Source: JAZKHE01 sp040385525 (GTDB taxonomy: Bacteria; Bacteroidota; Bacteroidia; UBA4408). Taken from it: a DNA stretch of 64,000 nt. The notes below the pieces were generated by a model, which saw only the letters and a program-made list of their open reading frames with translations, made no database searches and was not told the DNA's origin. Below are positions 1 to 8,404 of this stretch, piece by piece. Positions within the stretch are counted from its first letter, which is position 1; every line of letters begins with the position of its first letter. Where the stretch lies: NCBI GenBank assembly GCA_040385525.1, contig JAZKHE010000007.1, positions 1 through 64,000 of the forward strand, in the 5' to 3' direction. The position numbers and the translations under genes were made by a program.

Positions 1-117
1 TCTTTAAATTTATTAACAGACTATTGTTAAACACTCAAAAGTAAGTCATATTAATTAGCCAGTCAACATTTAAATGAAGCTAAAAACAAAAAATCTTACT
101 AAATTTACCGTTGGTAT

Positions 118-2055
118 ATGAAAAACAAGTCTTTAACGAAGATTATTAAAATATTAACAATTTGCTTAACAATAGCTTTAAGTAATAGTTTTTCGATTGC
201 AAATCAAGCTGACAGCCTACTTACATTAATTAACAAAAGTAAAGACTCAACAAAAATTGACCTTTTAAACAAATTGTGTTGGGAATATATATACAATGAA
301 CCTCAAAAAGCACTATCAATTGCAAAAAAATCAAAACAATTAGCGCAACAAATAAATTATTTAAAAGGTTTAGCAGATGCGAATAGCCGAATAGGTATTG
401 TTTATGATGTTACAGGAAAATATGATAGTGCTATTTTTTACTACAATCAATCGTTAGTAATTGCACAAAAAATTAACAACAAAAAAGGAATTGGTTCTGT
501 ATATTCCAATTTGGGATTAACCTATTGGAACAAAGGAGAATTAGCTAAAGCACTTAGTTTTTATCTAAAAGCGATACCCGAATTTAATGCAATAAAAGAT
601 TCTACAAATCTTGGTAATAATTTAAACAACATTGGTTTAGTTTATTTTGATTTAAAAAAATATGAAAAAGCAAAACAGTATTTTTTTAAATCAAACACAT
701 ACAATATTGCAACAAAAAATAAAAGAGCAGAAGCAGCTTGTTACTCAAATATAGGTGCCTGTTTTGAAGATGCTGGCGTTACAGATTCTGCATTATTTTA
801 TTTTACAAAATCGTTAGAAATAAAACGAAAAATAAACGATAATTATGGTATTGGAATTACTCTCAGTGACATTGGAATACTTTATAGTCGATTAAAAGAC
901 TCTGATAAAGCAATAGAATATTTTAACGAAGGATTAGATTATAAAAGGTTGGTGAAAGACGAATTTGGAGAAGCCTCAACCCTAGTATTACTGGCAGATA
1001 CATATATCGACAAAAATGATAAAAAATCGGCATTAAAATATTATTTGCTTGCTGAAAAAATTGCTGAAAAATTAAATAATTATAAATTAATTGCTCCAAT
1101 ATATTTAAGAATATCTGAAAATTATGATGAATTAAATAATGAACTTTCTTATCAATATTTAAAAAAATATATTGTTGCAAATGATTCATTAACAGCTCAA
1201 GTTAATCATCAAAACTTAAATGAATTATCTACAAAATATGAAACCGAAACAAAAGAAAATGAAATAAAGTTATTGCAACAAAAAAATACAATTAATGAAT
1301 TAGCAATTGATAAAAACAAACAACAACGCAATGTTATAGCCTTAAGTGCTGTATTAGTTATTGCTGTACTTCTAACAATATATTTTCAAATACGAAGCAA
1401 ACAAAGAATTAAACAGGAACAAGAAAAACTTAAAGTAGAACAAATTAAATTATCAAGTATAATAATTGCACAAGAAAAAGAAAGAAAAAGAATTTCTGAA
1501 GAATTGCACGATGGTGTTGGGCAATTATTATCAGCAGTTAAATTAAATATTAGTGCACTCGATAATAACGAAAACACAAAAATAAAACATGCGCTAGAAC
1601 TTGTTGATTCTTCTTGCGAAGAGATAAGAAATATATCACATCACTTAATGCCAAATTCGTTAAAAAAAGTAGGAGTTGTAGAAAGTATTAAAGAGTTTTC
1701 GAGAAAAATAAATTCGTCAGAAAAAATACAAATACATGTTGAAGGTGAGTTAAACGAAAGCGAATTAAAAGACAAACAAATACATATTTACCGCATTCTT
1801 CAAGAGCTTTTAAACAACAGTATAAAACACGCCAAAGCATCAGAAATTACAATTCAGTTTAACGATGAAGCCAAGGAAATTTCTATTTCAATAGAAGACA
1901 ATGGAATTGGATTTGACAAACAAAAAATTGAGAAATCGACTGGTAATGGTTGGACAAATATTAAATCGAGATTAGCTATTATTAATGGTAGTTTAGAGCT
2001 TGATTCTAAAATAAATAAAGGAACAGCAATTCACATTTATATTGCAAAAGGATAG
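118..2055 (+). CDS. TPR-containing sensor histidine kinase (HisKA_3 type)
   Basis: Membrane sensor kinase of 645 residues. A signal-like hydrophobic stretch lies at about residues 8-28, followed by a periplasmic region of tandem tetratricopeptide-like repeats to about residue 350. One membrane segment lies at about 405-424, then a short coiled coil. The dimerisation/phosphoacceptor motif ELHDGVGQ places the phosphoacceptor His at 464. The ATPase domain has an N box (QELLNN, about 562-567), a G1 box (DNGIGFD, from 594) and a G2-like GNGWTNI. This is the NarX/DesK-like HPK7 layout with Bacteroidota TPR sensing. It is followed 6 bases later by its probable response regulator. The ligand is unknown. 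Confidence 0.93.
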   Translation: MKNKSLTKIIKILTICLTIALSNSFSIANQADSLLTLINKSKDSTKIDLLNKLCWEYIYNEPQKALSIAKKSKQLAQQINYLKGLADANSRIGIVYDVTGKYDSAIFYYNQSLVIAQKINNKKGIGSVYSNLGLTYWNKGELAKALSFYLKAIPEFNAIKDSTNLGNNLNNIGLVYFDLKKYEKAKQYFFKSNTYNIATKNKRAEAACYSNIGACFEDAGVTDSALFYFTKSLEIKRKINDNYGIGITLSDIGILYSRLKDSDKAIEYFNEGLDYKRLVKDEFGEASTLVLLADTYIDKNDKKSALKYYLLAEKIAEKLNNYKLIAPIYLRISENYDELNNELSYQYLKKYIVANDSLTAQVNHQNLNELSTKYETETKENEIKLLQQKNTINELAIDKNKQQRNVIALSAVLVIAVLLTIYFQIRSKQRIKQEQEKLKVEQIKLSSIIIAQEKERKRISEELHDGVGQLLSAVKLNISALDNNENTKIKHALELVDSSCEEIRNISHHLMPNSLKKVGVVESIKEFSRKINSSEKIQIHVEGELNESELKDKQIHIYRILQELLNNSIKHAKASEITIQFNDEAKEISISIEDNGIGFDKQKIEKSTGNGWTNIKSRLAIINGSLELDSKINKGTAIHIYIAKG

Positions 2056-2061
2056 AAAATT

Positions 2062-2694
2062 ATGGCGGGAGAAAAAATAAAAATAGTTTTAGTTGACGAT
2101 CATCAAATGCTTATTGATGGTATAAAATCGCTTTTAAGCGGAGCCGAAAATTTTGAAGTAATTGCTGAATTTACTTCTGCAAAAAAATTGTTGGAACAAA
2201 TAAAAGAACTTAATCCATACATTGTTATTACAGACATAAACATGCCTGAAATGAGTGGTATTGAGCTAACTTTAGAATTGAAAAAAAATTATCCTTTCAT
2301 AAAAATTCTTGCACTATCTATGCATGGCGATAAAGCAATGATAAGCAAAATGATTGACGCAGGAGTTTCTGGATACATACTTAAAAATACTGGAAAAGCA
2401 GAACTTTTAGAAGCACTAACACAAATTAGCAGTGGTAATGTTTTTTATAGTCATGAGGTTGCAAACGAACTTATACACGCCAAACAAAACATATCAAACG
2501 AAGTAAACCTTACTCCGCGAGAAGTTGAAATAATTCAGTTAATTGCTAAAGAAAAAAGCAATGCGCAAATAGCCGACGAATTAAGTATTAGCGAAAGAAC
2601 CGTTGAAACTCACCGCAAAAATATTTTTAGAAAAACCAATACAAAATCGGTAATTGGCTTAGTTAAATTTGCAATGGAAAAAGGGATTGTTTAA
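2062..2694 (+). CDS. NarL/FixJ-family response regulator
   Basis: DNA-binding response regulator of 210 residues. The receiver domain spans about residues 6-122, with acidic pair Asp12/Asp13, phosphoacceptor Asp58 in ITDINMPEMSG, and the conserved Lys in YILKNTGK. A LuxR-type helix-turn-helix fills about 148-207 (LTPREVEIIQLIA and SERTVETHRKNIF). It is separated from the upstream histidine kinase by only 6 bases, so the two are almost certainly co-transcribed and form a cognate pair. Targets cannot be inferred, although the surface-glycan genes just downstream are on the opposite strand. Confidence 0.95.
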   Translation: MAGEKIKIVLVDDHQMLIDGIKSLLSGAENFEVIAEFTSAKKLLEQIKELNPYIVITDINMPEMSGIELTLELKKNYPFIKILALSMHGDKAMISKMIDAGVSGYILKNTGKAELLEALTQISSGNVFYSHEVANELIHAKQNISNEVNLTPREVEIIQLIAKEKSNAQIADELSISERTVETHRKNIFRKTNTKSVIGLVKFAMEKGIV

Positions 2695-2703
2695 ATTATA
2701 TTA

Positions 2704-3918
2704 TTAATTAAACAAGTATTTAAATATAATCTTGTAGTTCTCCATTAACACGTTAATATTCATTTCTGTATTAATTATGTTTAGAGATTCTTGACCAAAT
2801 TTTTCACACTTTTCTTTATCGCTTAATAAAATATCCACTTTTGCAACTAAATCATCACAATCGTTTTCTTTAAAGTAAAATCCGTTACGATTTTCTTTAA
2901 CAATTACATCTTCTGTTCCATCGCAAACCGAAATAATTATTGGTTTGGCTAAACACATTGCTTCGTTAATAGACAAACCACCCATACCCGCTAAAACATA
3001 TACAGAAGAAGCTTTTGTGTATTGCGCCAACAATTTATCATCGTAAACTCCACCAACAAAAACTACGTTTTTACTTACATTTAATGTTTCTGCTAATTGC
3101 ATTAAATTATTTTTTTCTGGACCGTTTCCAATAACCAAAAGTTCAATGTCGGCAAATTTCTCTTTTAATTTTGCAACAGCCTCTATAAGTAAATCAACTC
3201 TTTTCCACTTCACTAATCTCCCTACATGCAGTATTCTATGTGAATTATTTTTTAATATGGGTTCGGCAAATTGTAACTCGTTATTAATTTTTAATAAAGG
3301 TTCTGTATCGATTGAATTACCAATAAAAAAAATCTTTTTTTCATCTACGCCATAACTCGCTATAACCTCTTTGCCGCGTTGGGTATACAATGCATGTGCA
3401 TCAAATTTTTTGTACAATAATTTTCTTAAATATTTTAAAAACAAAATATAAATTTTATTTTTTATACCTTTTGAAGATAAAACTACGCTTAGGTTTTCGT
3501 CAATTGGTGGAGTTTTAGAATAGTACTCAAACGTTTTATTAAACAAGGGTACCTGAAAAGGAATATCTCTATTTACTAATTTTATGTTGTGCTTTTTTAT
3601 GTGTTTTTTTAGTTTAAAATTAAACACAAATGCAAGCGAATAAGGCCACACAACAAATATTGCATTTGGCTTTATTTCATCAAGTTTATCTGTTAAGTTT
3701 ACAAAAAAACTTTTTCCGTACCATTGTTTTTGTTCGGGTAAAAAATGAACTGGGAAATTATTTCCTTTTATATTTTGATGAACTGCAGCACCTACTGTTT
3801 CGCTTTTATTTTCAGTAATTAAAATTTCAACGCACACGTTTGGCAATGCGTTTATTTTGTTTAAAACCGGAATAAAATAATGCGGCAATCCACCGGCTAA
3901 AAAAAGGACTTTATTCAT
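2704..3918 (-). CDS. Glycosyltransferase family 4 (GT-B) protein
   Basis: A 404-residue GT-B glycosyltransferase. The N-terminal half begins with a GGLPHYFIPVLN glycine loop. The C-terminal half has the GT4 signature: HVGRLVKWKRVDLLIEA, then VIGNGPE, VVFVGGVYDD, and the nucleotide-sugar motif GMGGLSINEAMCLAKP with its conserved Glu. It probably transfers a sugar from an NDP-donor during extracellular or lipopolysaccharide glycan assembly at the inner face of the membrane. It is the last gene of a minus-strand run (FkbM, methyltransferase-like, GT4) with 2-3 base spacings. Donor and acceptor cannot be predicted. Confidence 0.9.
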   Translation of the reverse strand: MNKVLFLAGGLPHYFIPVLNKINALPNVCVEILITENKSETVGAAVHQNIKGNNFPVHFLPEQKQWYGKSFFVNLTDKLDEIKPNAIFVVWPYSLAFVFNFKLKKHIKKHNIKLVNRDIPFQVPLFNKTFEYYSKTPPIDENLSVVLSSKGIKNKIYILFLKYLRKLLYKKFDAHALYTQRGKEVIASYGVDEKKIFFIGNSIDTEPLLKINNELQFAEPILKNNSHRILHVGRLVKWKRVDLLIEAVAKLKEKFADIELLVIGNGPEKNNLMQLAETLNVSKNVVFVGGVYDDKLLAQYTKASSVYVLAGMGGLSINEAMCLAKPIIISVCDGTEDVIVKENRNGFYFKENDCDDLVAKVDILLSDKEKCEKFGQESLNIINTEMNINVLMENYKIIFKYLFN

Positions 3919-3921
3919 TTT

Positions 3922-4572
3922 TTAAATTCCTAAACAATTATTTTCTCTATAAAATATTGAAGTGCAATTGTTGTGCGCAATAATTGGTGTTAATCCCCAA
4001 AAATCAATTCGTTTAAAGTTTTTTGATAATAAAAAATCAATTGAACTTTTGTATTCCTCCAATTGCGAATTATCGTAAACAATTACTCCACTATCAGACA
4101 AATAATTAATAGAAGTATAAACACATTCGTTACGTTTTACTCCATCTACAATAACTACATCAAACAAAGTTGAATGTTGAGCAATTTCGTTTTCGTAATC
4201 GTTTGCTTGCTTATCGTTTTTATAAATTACCGATACATTTTTTGGCAAATTTTTTAACTGAAAATCAACCCACTCTTTGTTATGCTCAACTGCTATAACA
4301 TTTTTTACACGCTTGGAATACCAAACTGTTGAACCACCAGAACCATATTCAAAAACTAAAAAATTATTTTTTAATCGTTCTTCTACAAAACGAATATAAG
4401 AATAGGTACACCATGGAATTGGGTTTCCATTAGCATCTACAGATCTTTTTGTTTTAAACGATTTAAACCAACCATCATCTTTCATTCCGCTTTTTAAACG
4501 CAACTGAACTAATGCACCTAAATAACTTAAGTTTAGTATGCTCCAAACACATTTTTTTAACCAATTCATCAT
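3922..4572 (-). CDS. Putative SAM-dependent methyltransferase-like protein
   Basis: A 216-residue protein with a Rossmann methyltransferase-like core: glycine-rich motif FEYGSGGSTVWYSK (motif I), acidic end of strand 2 in NVIAVEHNKEW, and VVIVDG as motif IV. The first about 20 residues are hydrophobic and may anchor or pack at the membrane. The gene sits between the GT4 and FkbM genes, with 3- and 2-base gaps, so it is probably part of the same glycan-modifying operon. The substrate is unknown. The fold call is reasonably supported; the activity is inferred. Confidence 0.7.
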   Translation of the reverse strand: MMNWLKKCVWSILNLSYLGALVQLRLKSGMKDDGWFKSFKTKRSVDANGNPIPWCTYSYIRFVEERLKNNFLVFEYGSGGSTVWYSKRVKNVIAVEHNKEWVDFQLKNLPKNVSVIYKNDKQANDYENEIAQHSTLFDVVIVDGVKRNECVYTSINYLSDSGVIVYDNSQLEEYKSSIDFLLSKNFKRIDFWGLTPIIAHNNCTSIFYRENNCLGI

Positions 4573-4574
4573 AA

Positions 4575-5450
4575 TTAATATTGCTTATTTCCCACTGTAA
4601 TTTTGGGTGCTTTTTGTATTCTATTTTTAATAAAATCAATATCTCTACAGTATATTGTATTGGTATCGTTTTGCGAATTTGTTTTAATTAATTCTCTTTT
4701 TTCTGGAATGTATGAATAGGTTTCAAACCCATTTTCTACCAAAGTATTATGAATGAAATTATCCGAAAATTCGTAGTGACTTGTTAAGCCATTTGTTTCG
4801 ATTAATACAATTTTTAAAGCAGTATTTTTTATGGTTTGCATAGCTCCTTTTAATACATGAGCCTCAAAACCTTCAACATCAACTTTTAAAAAATGAGCTG
4901 AACTTCCTTCTAAAAAATAATCTAATGTATTTACTTCTACTCTAAGTGTTTGCTCGCTTTCTTGCTTAACAACGTGGTTAACCGCATCTAATAAATTTGT
5001 AAAAAATAAACTTTCGTTTTTATCTCCCACTCCATTGTTAAACAGCTTAACTTTTTGATTTAAATTATTGTAGTTTATGTTTCTTTTTAATCGTGAAAAA
5101 GTGGAAGGAATAGGTTCAAAACTATACGATTTAGCTTTTGCAACACCAGATGCTAAAACAGAGTACACTCCAATATTAGCACCAACATCTACAAAATTGT
5201 CATCATCTCTTAAAAAATGTAACATCAAAAGCATTTCATCATAATCGTATAAAGTGCAATATATTTGCAATTCAGCACTCGACATGCCTTTTTCAACAAC
5301 CAAAAAAGTATCGTTTAAAAAAGGATAAACAATAGGATATTTGTGCAACCTAATCAAAATTGCTCTTTTAATTAAAGTAAAAAAAGCCTTTGTTTTTTGA
5401 TTTTTGTTTAAAGGATGATTTAATACCGTTTTTAATGTTTTCAATTTCAT
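4575..5450 (-). CDS. FkbM family methyltransferase
   Basis: A 291-residue FkbM-type SAM-dependent O-methyltransferase. Motif I is FVDVGANIGVYSVLA, followed by the acidic YSFEPIPSTF and the family hallmark FLKVDVEGFEAHVLKG in the C-terminal half. Members of this family commonly methylate glycan or polyketide hydroxyls. Here it heads the minus-strand run FkbM, methyltransferase-like, GT4, and faces a divergent flippase about 60 bases away. Together these suggest O-methylation of a surface polysaccharide, though the sugar is unknown. Confidence 0.88.
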   Translation of the reverse strand: MKLKTLKTVLNHPLNKNQKTKAFFTLIKRAILIRLHKYPIVYPFLNDTFLVVEKGMSSAELQIYCTLYDYDEMLLMLHFLRDDDNFVDVGANIGVYSVLASGVAKAKSYSFEPIPSTFSRLKRNINYNNLNQKVKLFNNGVGDKNESLFFTNLLDAVNHVVKQESEQTLRVEVNTLDYFLEGSSAHFLKVDVEGFEAHVLKGAMQTIKNTALKIVLIETNGLTSHYEFSDNFIHNTLVENGFETYSYIPEKRELIKTNSQNDTNTIYCRDIDFIKNRIQKAPKITVGNKQY

Positions 5451-5494
5451 TCGGCAAAATTACTATTATTAGTTATTCTATACACATTTTACAT

Positions 5495-5502
5495 TACTTT
5501 TG
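5495..5502 (+). promoter_or_regulatory. Bacteroidota -7 promoter box for the flippase gene
   Basis: TACTTTTG matches the TAnnTTTG -7 consensus. A weak TTA lies at the expected -33 distance (5473-5475). The flippase ATG begins 8 bases after the box, so the transcript leader would be only a few nucleotides long. Confidence 0.45.
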
Positions 5503-5510
5503 CTTAATAT

Positions 5511-6992
5511 ATGGGCATTATTTTAAAACAAGGTTTACGAAACACGGTTATTTCCTATTTGGGAATACTAATTGGCTTTGTAAACGTAATTGTAGTTCAG
5601 CCTTTTTGCCTTTCTACTGAAGAAATTGGTTTAGTGCGCTTGTTATTCTCTTTTTCTTCCATTTTAGCTATATTTATTCCTTTGGGTTTTGCATCGGTAA
5701 CCACCAAATTTTTTCCACATTTTAGAAACAAAGAAAACGGCGACAATGGTTATTTTGGATTATTGCTAATATTTCTTACTATTGGTTATACAGCTACTGT
5801 GCTAATTATAAGCATTTTTAAATCTTGGATTCAATCAAAATATCAGGCAGATTCAGTTTTGTTTAACGAGTATTTTAATTTCGTTTATGTACAATCTTTT
5901 TTTCTGGCTTTTGGTTCGCTATTAATGGCTTATAGTTTTTCGCATTTCAAAACTACTTTCCCTATATTTTCTAACGAAATTATTGTGCGAATAGCTACAA
6001 TTATTGGCGTTATTCTCTATTTTAAAAGTTTTATTTCGCTCACTTCGCTTATCACTTTTTTGGCAATAATATACATTGCACAAACTATTATTCTTTTGTT
6101 TTACATACGCCTTAATACAAAAATTAGTATTAAGATAAACTGGCAAATAGTTAGAGATATTGGCTTAAGCAACATTATTATATATGCCTTGCTGGTTACC
6201 ATTGGTGCTATTTCTAACTTGGGTATGAAATACATCGACTCTATGATGTTAGGCAGCTATTTAAATTTAACGGCTGTTGGTATTTTTTCCATAATGGCTT
6301 TTATTCCTACAGTTATTGAAGCTCCATTGGTTGCAATAGAAAAAATTGCAAGCCCAAAAATATCAAACGCTTGGGCAGAAAACGATATGCGATTAATTGC
6401 AGATATTTACCATAAATCATCGCGCTACATGCTTATTTTAGGCGGTTTGTTTGTGGTAGGTATAACAACGAACTTACCTTTGCTTTTGTCTTTGTTGCCA
6501 GAAAAATTTAGTACAGGAATTAATGTTGCTTATATTTTAAGCATGGGTGCTGTGTTTAATATGCTTACCGGATTAAATACAAGTATTATTTTTAATTCGA
6601 ACAACTACAAAATTGGAATTGTATTTTTAATTTTCACGTTGTTTATTGGTGTAATTTTAAACATAGTTTTAATACCTAACTACGGAATGGAAGGCGCTGC
6701 AATAGCAACAGTATCGGCTAGTATGGCTTATAATTTATTTAAATTTATTTATATAAAATACAAGTATAATTTGCAACCACTTAACTTTGATACTTTAAAA
6801 ATTATTGCCATTATTTTGATTAGTTTTTTTGCGACTTACTTTTTACCAAACTTTTTAGCTCCTGTTTTGCAAATGGTTTTTAATGCTTTAGTTACTACAA
6901 TAACTTTTGGAATTTTAATTTACGCAAGTAACATTATTCCTGAGTTTCATGATAAAATACCTTTTTTAAAGGCTAACCGCAGAGGGCGCTGA
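5511..6992 (+). CDS. Polysaccharide flippase (MOP/Wzx-like)
   Basis: A 493-residue integral membrane protein with about 12-14 hydrophobic helices spread along its whole length, as in the polysaccharide branch of the MOP exporter superfamily. The N-terminus (MGIILKQGLRNTVISYLGI) is typical of this group and supports the chosen ATG. It would flip lipid-linked oligosaccharide across the inner membrane. It is divergent from the FkbM/GT4 run. The final residues (NRRGR) and the stop codon lie inside a repeat-like sequence (see the repeat at 6975-7005), so the native C-terminus may have been altered by insertion of that element. Confidence 0.88.
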   Translation: MGIILKQGLRNTVISYLGILIGFVNVIVVQPFCLSTEEIGLVRLLFSFSSILAIFIPLGFASVTTKFFPHFRNKENGDNGYFGLLLIFLTIGYTATVLIISIFKSWIQSKYQADSVLFNEYFNFVYVQSFFLAFGSLLMAYSFSHFKTTFPIFSNEIIVRIATIIGVILYFKSFISLTSLITFLAIIYIAQTIILLFYIRLNTKISIKINWQIVRDIGLSNIIIYALLVTIGAISNLGMKYIDSMMLGSYLNLTAVGIFSIMAFIPTVIEAPLVAIEKIASPKISNAWAENDMRLIADIYHKSSRYMLILGGLFVVGITTNLPLLLSLLPEKFSTGINVAYILSMGAVFNMLTGLNTSIIFNSNNYKIGIVFLIFTLFIGVILNIVLIPNYGMEGAAIATVSASMAYNLFKFIYIKYKYNLQPLNFDTLKIIAIILISFFATYFLPNFLAPVLQMVFNALVTTITFGILIYASNIIPEFHDKIPFLKANRRGR

Positions 6993-7005
6993 GAAAAGCG
7001 CTGAG
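6975..7005 (+). repeat. CCGCAGAG-type short repeat overlapping a gene end
   Basis: AACCGCAGAGGGCGCTGAG followed by a second GCGCTGAG copy (6986-6993 and 6998-7005). It supplies the last codons and TGA of the flippase gene. From memory, similar CCGCAGAGGCGCAGAG strings occur between genes in many bacteria, but I could not search for copies. Confidence 0.5.
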
Positions 7006-7013
7006 TTCTTTTT

Positions 7014-7130
7014 CCACCACATAGATTCATAGTTTTAGCATAGATAAAGTAAACATAGTATAATTCGCTGTAAGCTAAGTGCTATGTAAACTCAATATTT
7101 ATATCCTTTATTTCTATGTCCCTATGTGGT
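7014..7130. repeat. Imperfect inverted repeat of CACATAG type
   Basis: The left end CCACCACATAGATTCATAG (7014-7032) is mirrored by CTATGTCCCTATGTGGT (7114-7130). Between them lie further CATAG / CTATG words. The element fills most of the 223-base space between the flippase and the next gene. It has no open frame of note and looks like an intergenic repeat element or folded RNA. Confidence 0.55.
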
Positions 7131-7215
7131 AAAAATCAAGCTAAATATTTAACTTTTTGAAATGGATTATAATTTTGCGAACTTAGCAGTCTCAGTACAT
7201 AATTAAAATTGATTT

Positions 7216-7749
7216 ATGGAAATCTTTATTGAACTTTTAAAATATATTTTGCCTTCGGGTTTTGTGTTTGTGGCTACTTATTTTGTTTTAAAAAAAACAT
7301 CAGAAAACGAATTGTTCCGAAAAAGAATTGATACCAACACCGATATTAAATTAGGAAATCAAAAATACATTACACCGCTTCGTTTGCAAGCTTACGAGCG
7401 TATGGCTTTGTTTTTAGAACGTATAATGATAAATAATCTTTTAATGCGTGTTAACCAAAATGGTATGAATGCACGTATGTTACACACCGAATTATTACGC
7501 CAAATACGCACAGAATTTGAACACAATTTATCTGTACAAATTTATTTATCGCCAGAGCTTTGGAAATTAATTAAACAAGCCAAAGACGAAACCATTAAAT
7601 CTATTAACTTAGTTTCTGGCAGAATAAATGATGAAGCTACTGCTATTGAATTAAGCAAAAGTTTGTTAGAAGTTGTGGGCAGTGTAGATAAGCAACCAGC
7701 AGAATACGCATTAGATTTACTAAAAGCAGAACTTAGAAAGAATTTTTAG
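7216..7749 (+). CDS. Conserved Bacteroidota protein with N-terminal membrane anchor
   Basis: A 177-residue protein of unknown function. One hydrophobic segment at about residues 8-25 (LLKYILPSGFVFVATYFVL) probably anchors it. The remainder is charged and mostly helical, with a conserved-looking stretch PLRLQAYERMALFLERI and the motif IRTEFEHNLSVQIYLS. It looks like a small Bacteroidota-specific family that I recall only as a numbered domain of unknown function. It stands alone between an intergenic repeat and a convergent gene. No catalytic motif is visible. Confidence 0.75.
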   Translation: MEIFIELLKYILPSGFVFVATYFVLKKTSENELFRKRIDTNTDIKLGNQKYITPLRLQAYERMALFLERIMINNLLMRVNQNGMNARMLHTELLRQIRTEFEHNLSVQIYLSPELWKLIKQAKDETIKSINLVSGRINDEATAIELSKSLLEVVGSVDKQPAEYALDLLKAELRKNF

Positions 7750-7854
7750 GTTGAAAGTATTACAAAAACAATCAAATTCAATTTATAGTATAATACCTTA
7801 ATTTCTATTTTAAAAGAGCGAATTCCTTGTAACTATCACAGGCACTTATTTGCC

Positions 7855-8307
7855 TTAGGGAATCCAACCAGTTTTCATTTTTAATATTAGGTCTTTAAGT
7901 TTGTCTACTTGATTTGTAGACGTGATGTCTATGCAAATTATTTTTTTTATTTCTTCTGTTTCACCAAACGCTGAATTTATTGCAAACCAAAATTCTTCTT
8001 CAAAGTCGTTGTGTGACGTAGTCAAAATACACCATTTGGGATGGTATTCATTTTCAACGTCTCTAATAAGAATAACGTCATCAATTGCTTGATGAAAAGA
8101 GTTCGCCTGTTGTCCTGTTGAACTAACATAAACAACATCATTGTCTACTGCACGTCTTGAAATTTCATTAAATATTTCTGGCAAGCATCTGTCAGTAATA
8201 GCAAAAAGTAACCAATTACCTTTAGGAAAGTATTTGAACCAAGTGGTCTCAAAGTCATATTTTATATAGAGAATTTGTCTGTCGTTTATTTCGCCTAATT
8301 CTATCAT
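7855..8307 (-). CDS. Hypothetical protein, 150 residues
   Basis: A soluble acidic protein that I do not recognise. It has alternating hydrophobic strands (WLLFAITDR, DVVYVSST, IIICIDIT) and a conserved-looking WFKYFPKGNWLLF near residue 23, suggesting a compact alpha/beta domain. It has no signal peptide, membrane segment or catalytic signature. Its codon usage includes more GTC/CTG-type codons than its neighbours, which could hint at acquisition. It is isolated: MeaB lies about 100 bases upstream on the same strand, with an imperfect hairpin in the gap. Confidence 0.6.
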   Translation of the reverse strand: MIELGEINDRQILYIKYDFETTWFKYFPKGNWLLFAITDRCLPEIFNEISRRAVDNDVVYVSSTGQQANSFHQAIDDVILIRDVENEYHPKWCILTTSHNDFEEEFWFAINSAFGETEEIKKIICIDITSTNQVDKLKDLILKMKTGWIP

Positions 8308-8330
8308 GGTTATTCGTCCTAATGATTTTC

Positions 8331-8362
8331 GCTAACCTTCTTATATGTAAGAAAATCGGTTA
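8331..8362. other. Nested hairpin upstream of the 150-residue gene
   Basis: CTAACC pairs with GGTTAG, enclosing TTCTTA/TAAGAA. It lies between the MeaB stop and the start of the downstream hypothetical gene. It may act as a weak terminator or a 5' leader structure; there is no clear U-tract. Confidence 0.35.
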
Positions 8363-8404
8363 GATATTTATTATAAACATCATCTATATTTCTAAAATTT
8401 AACT

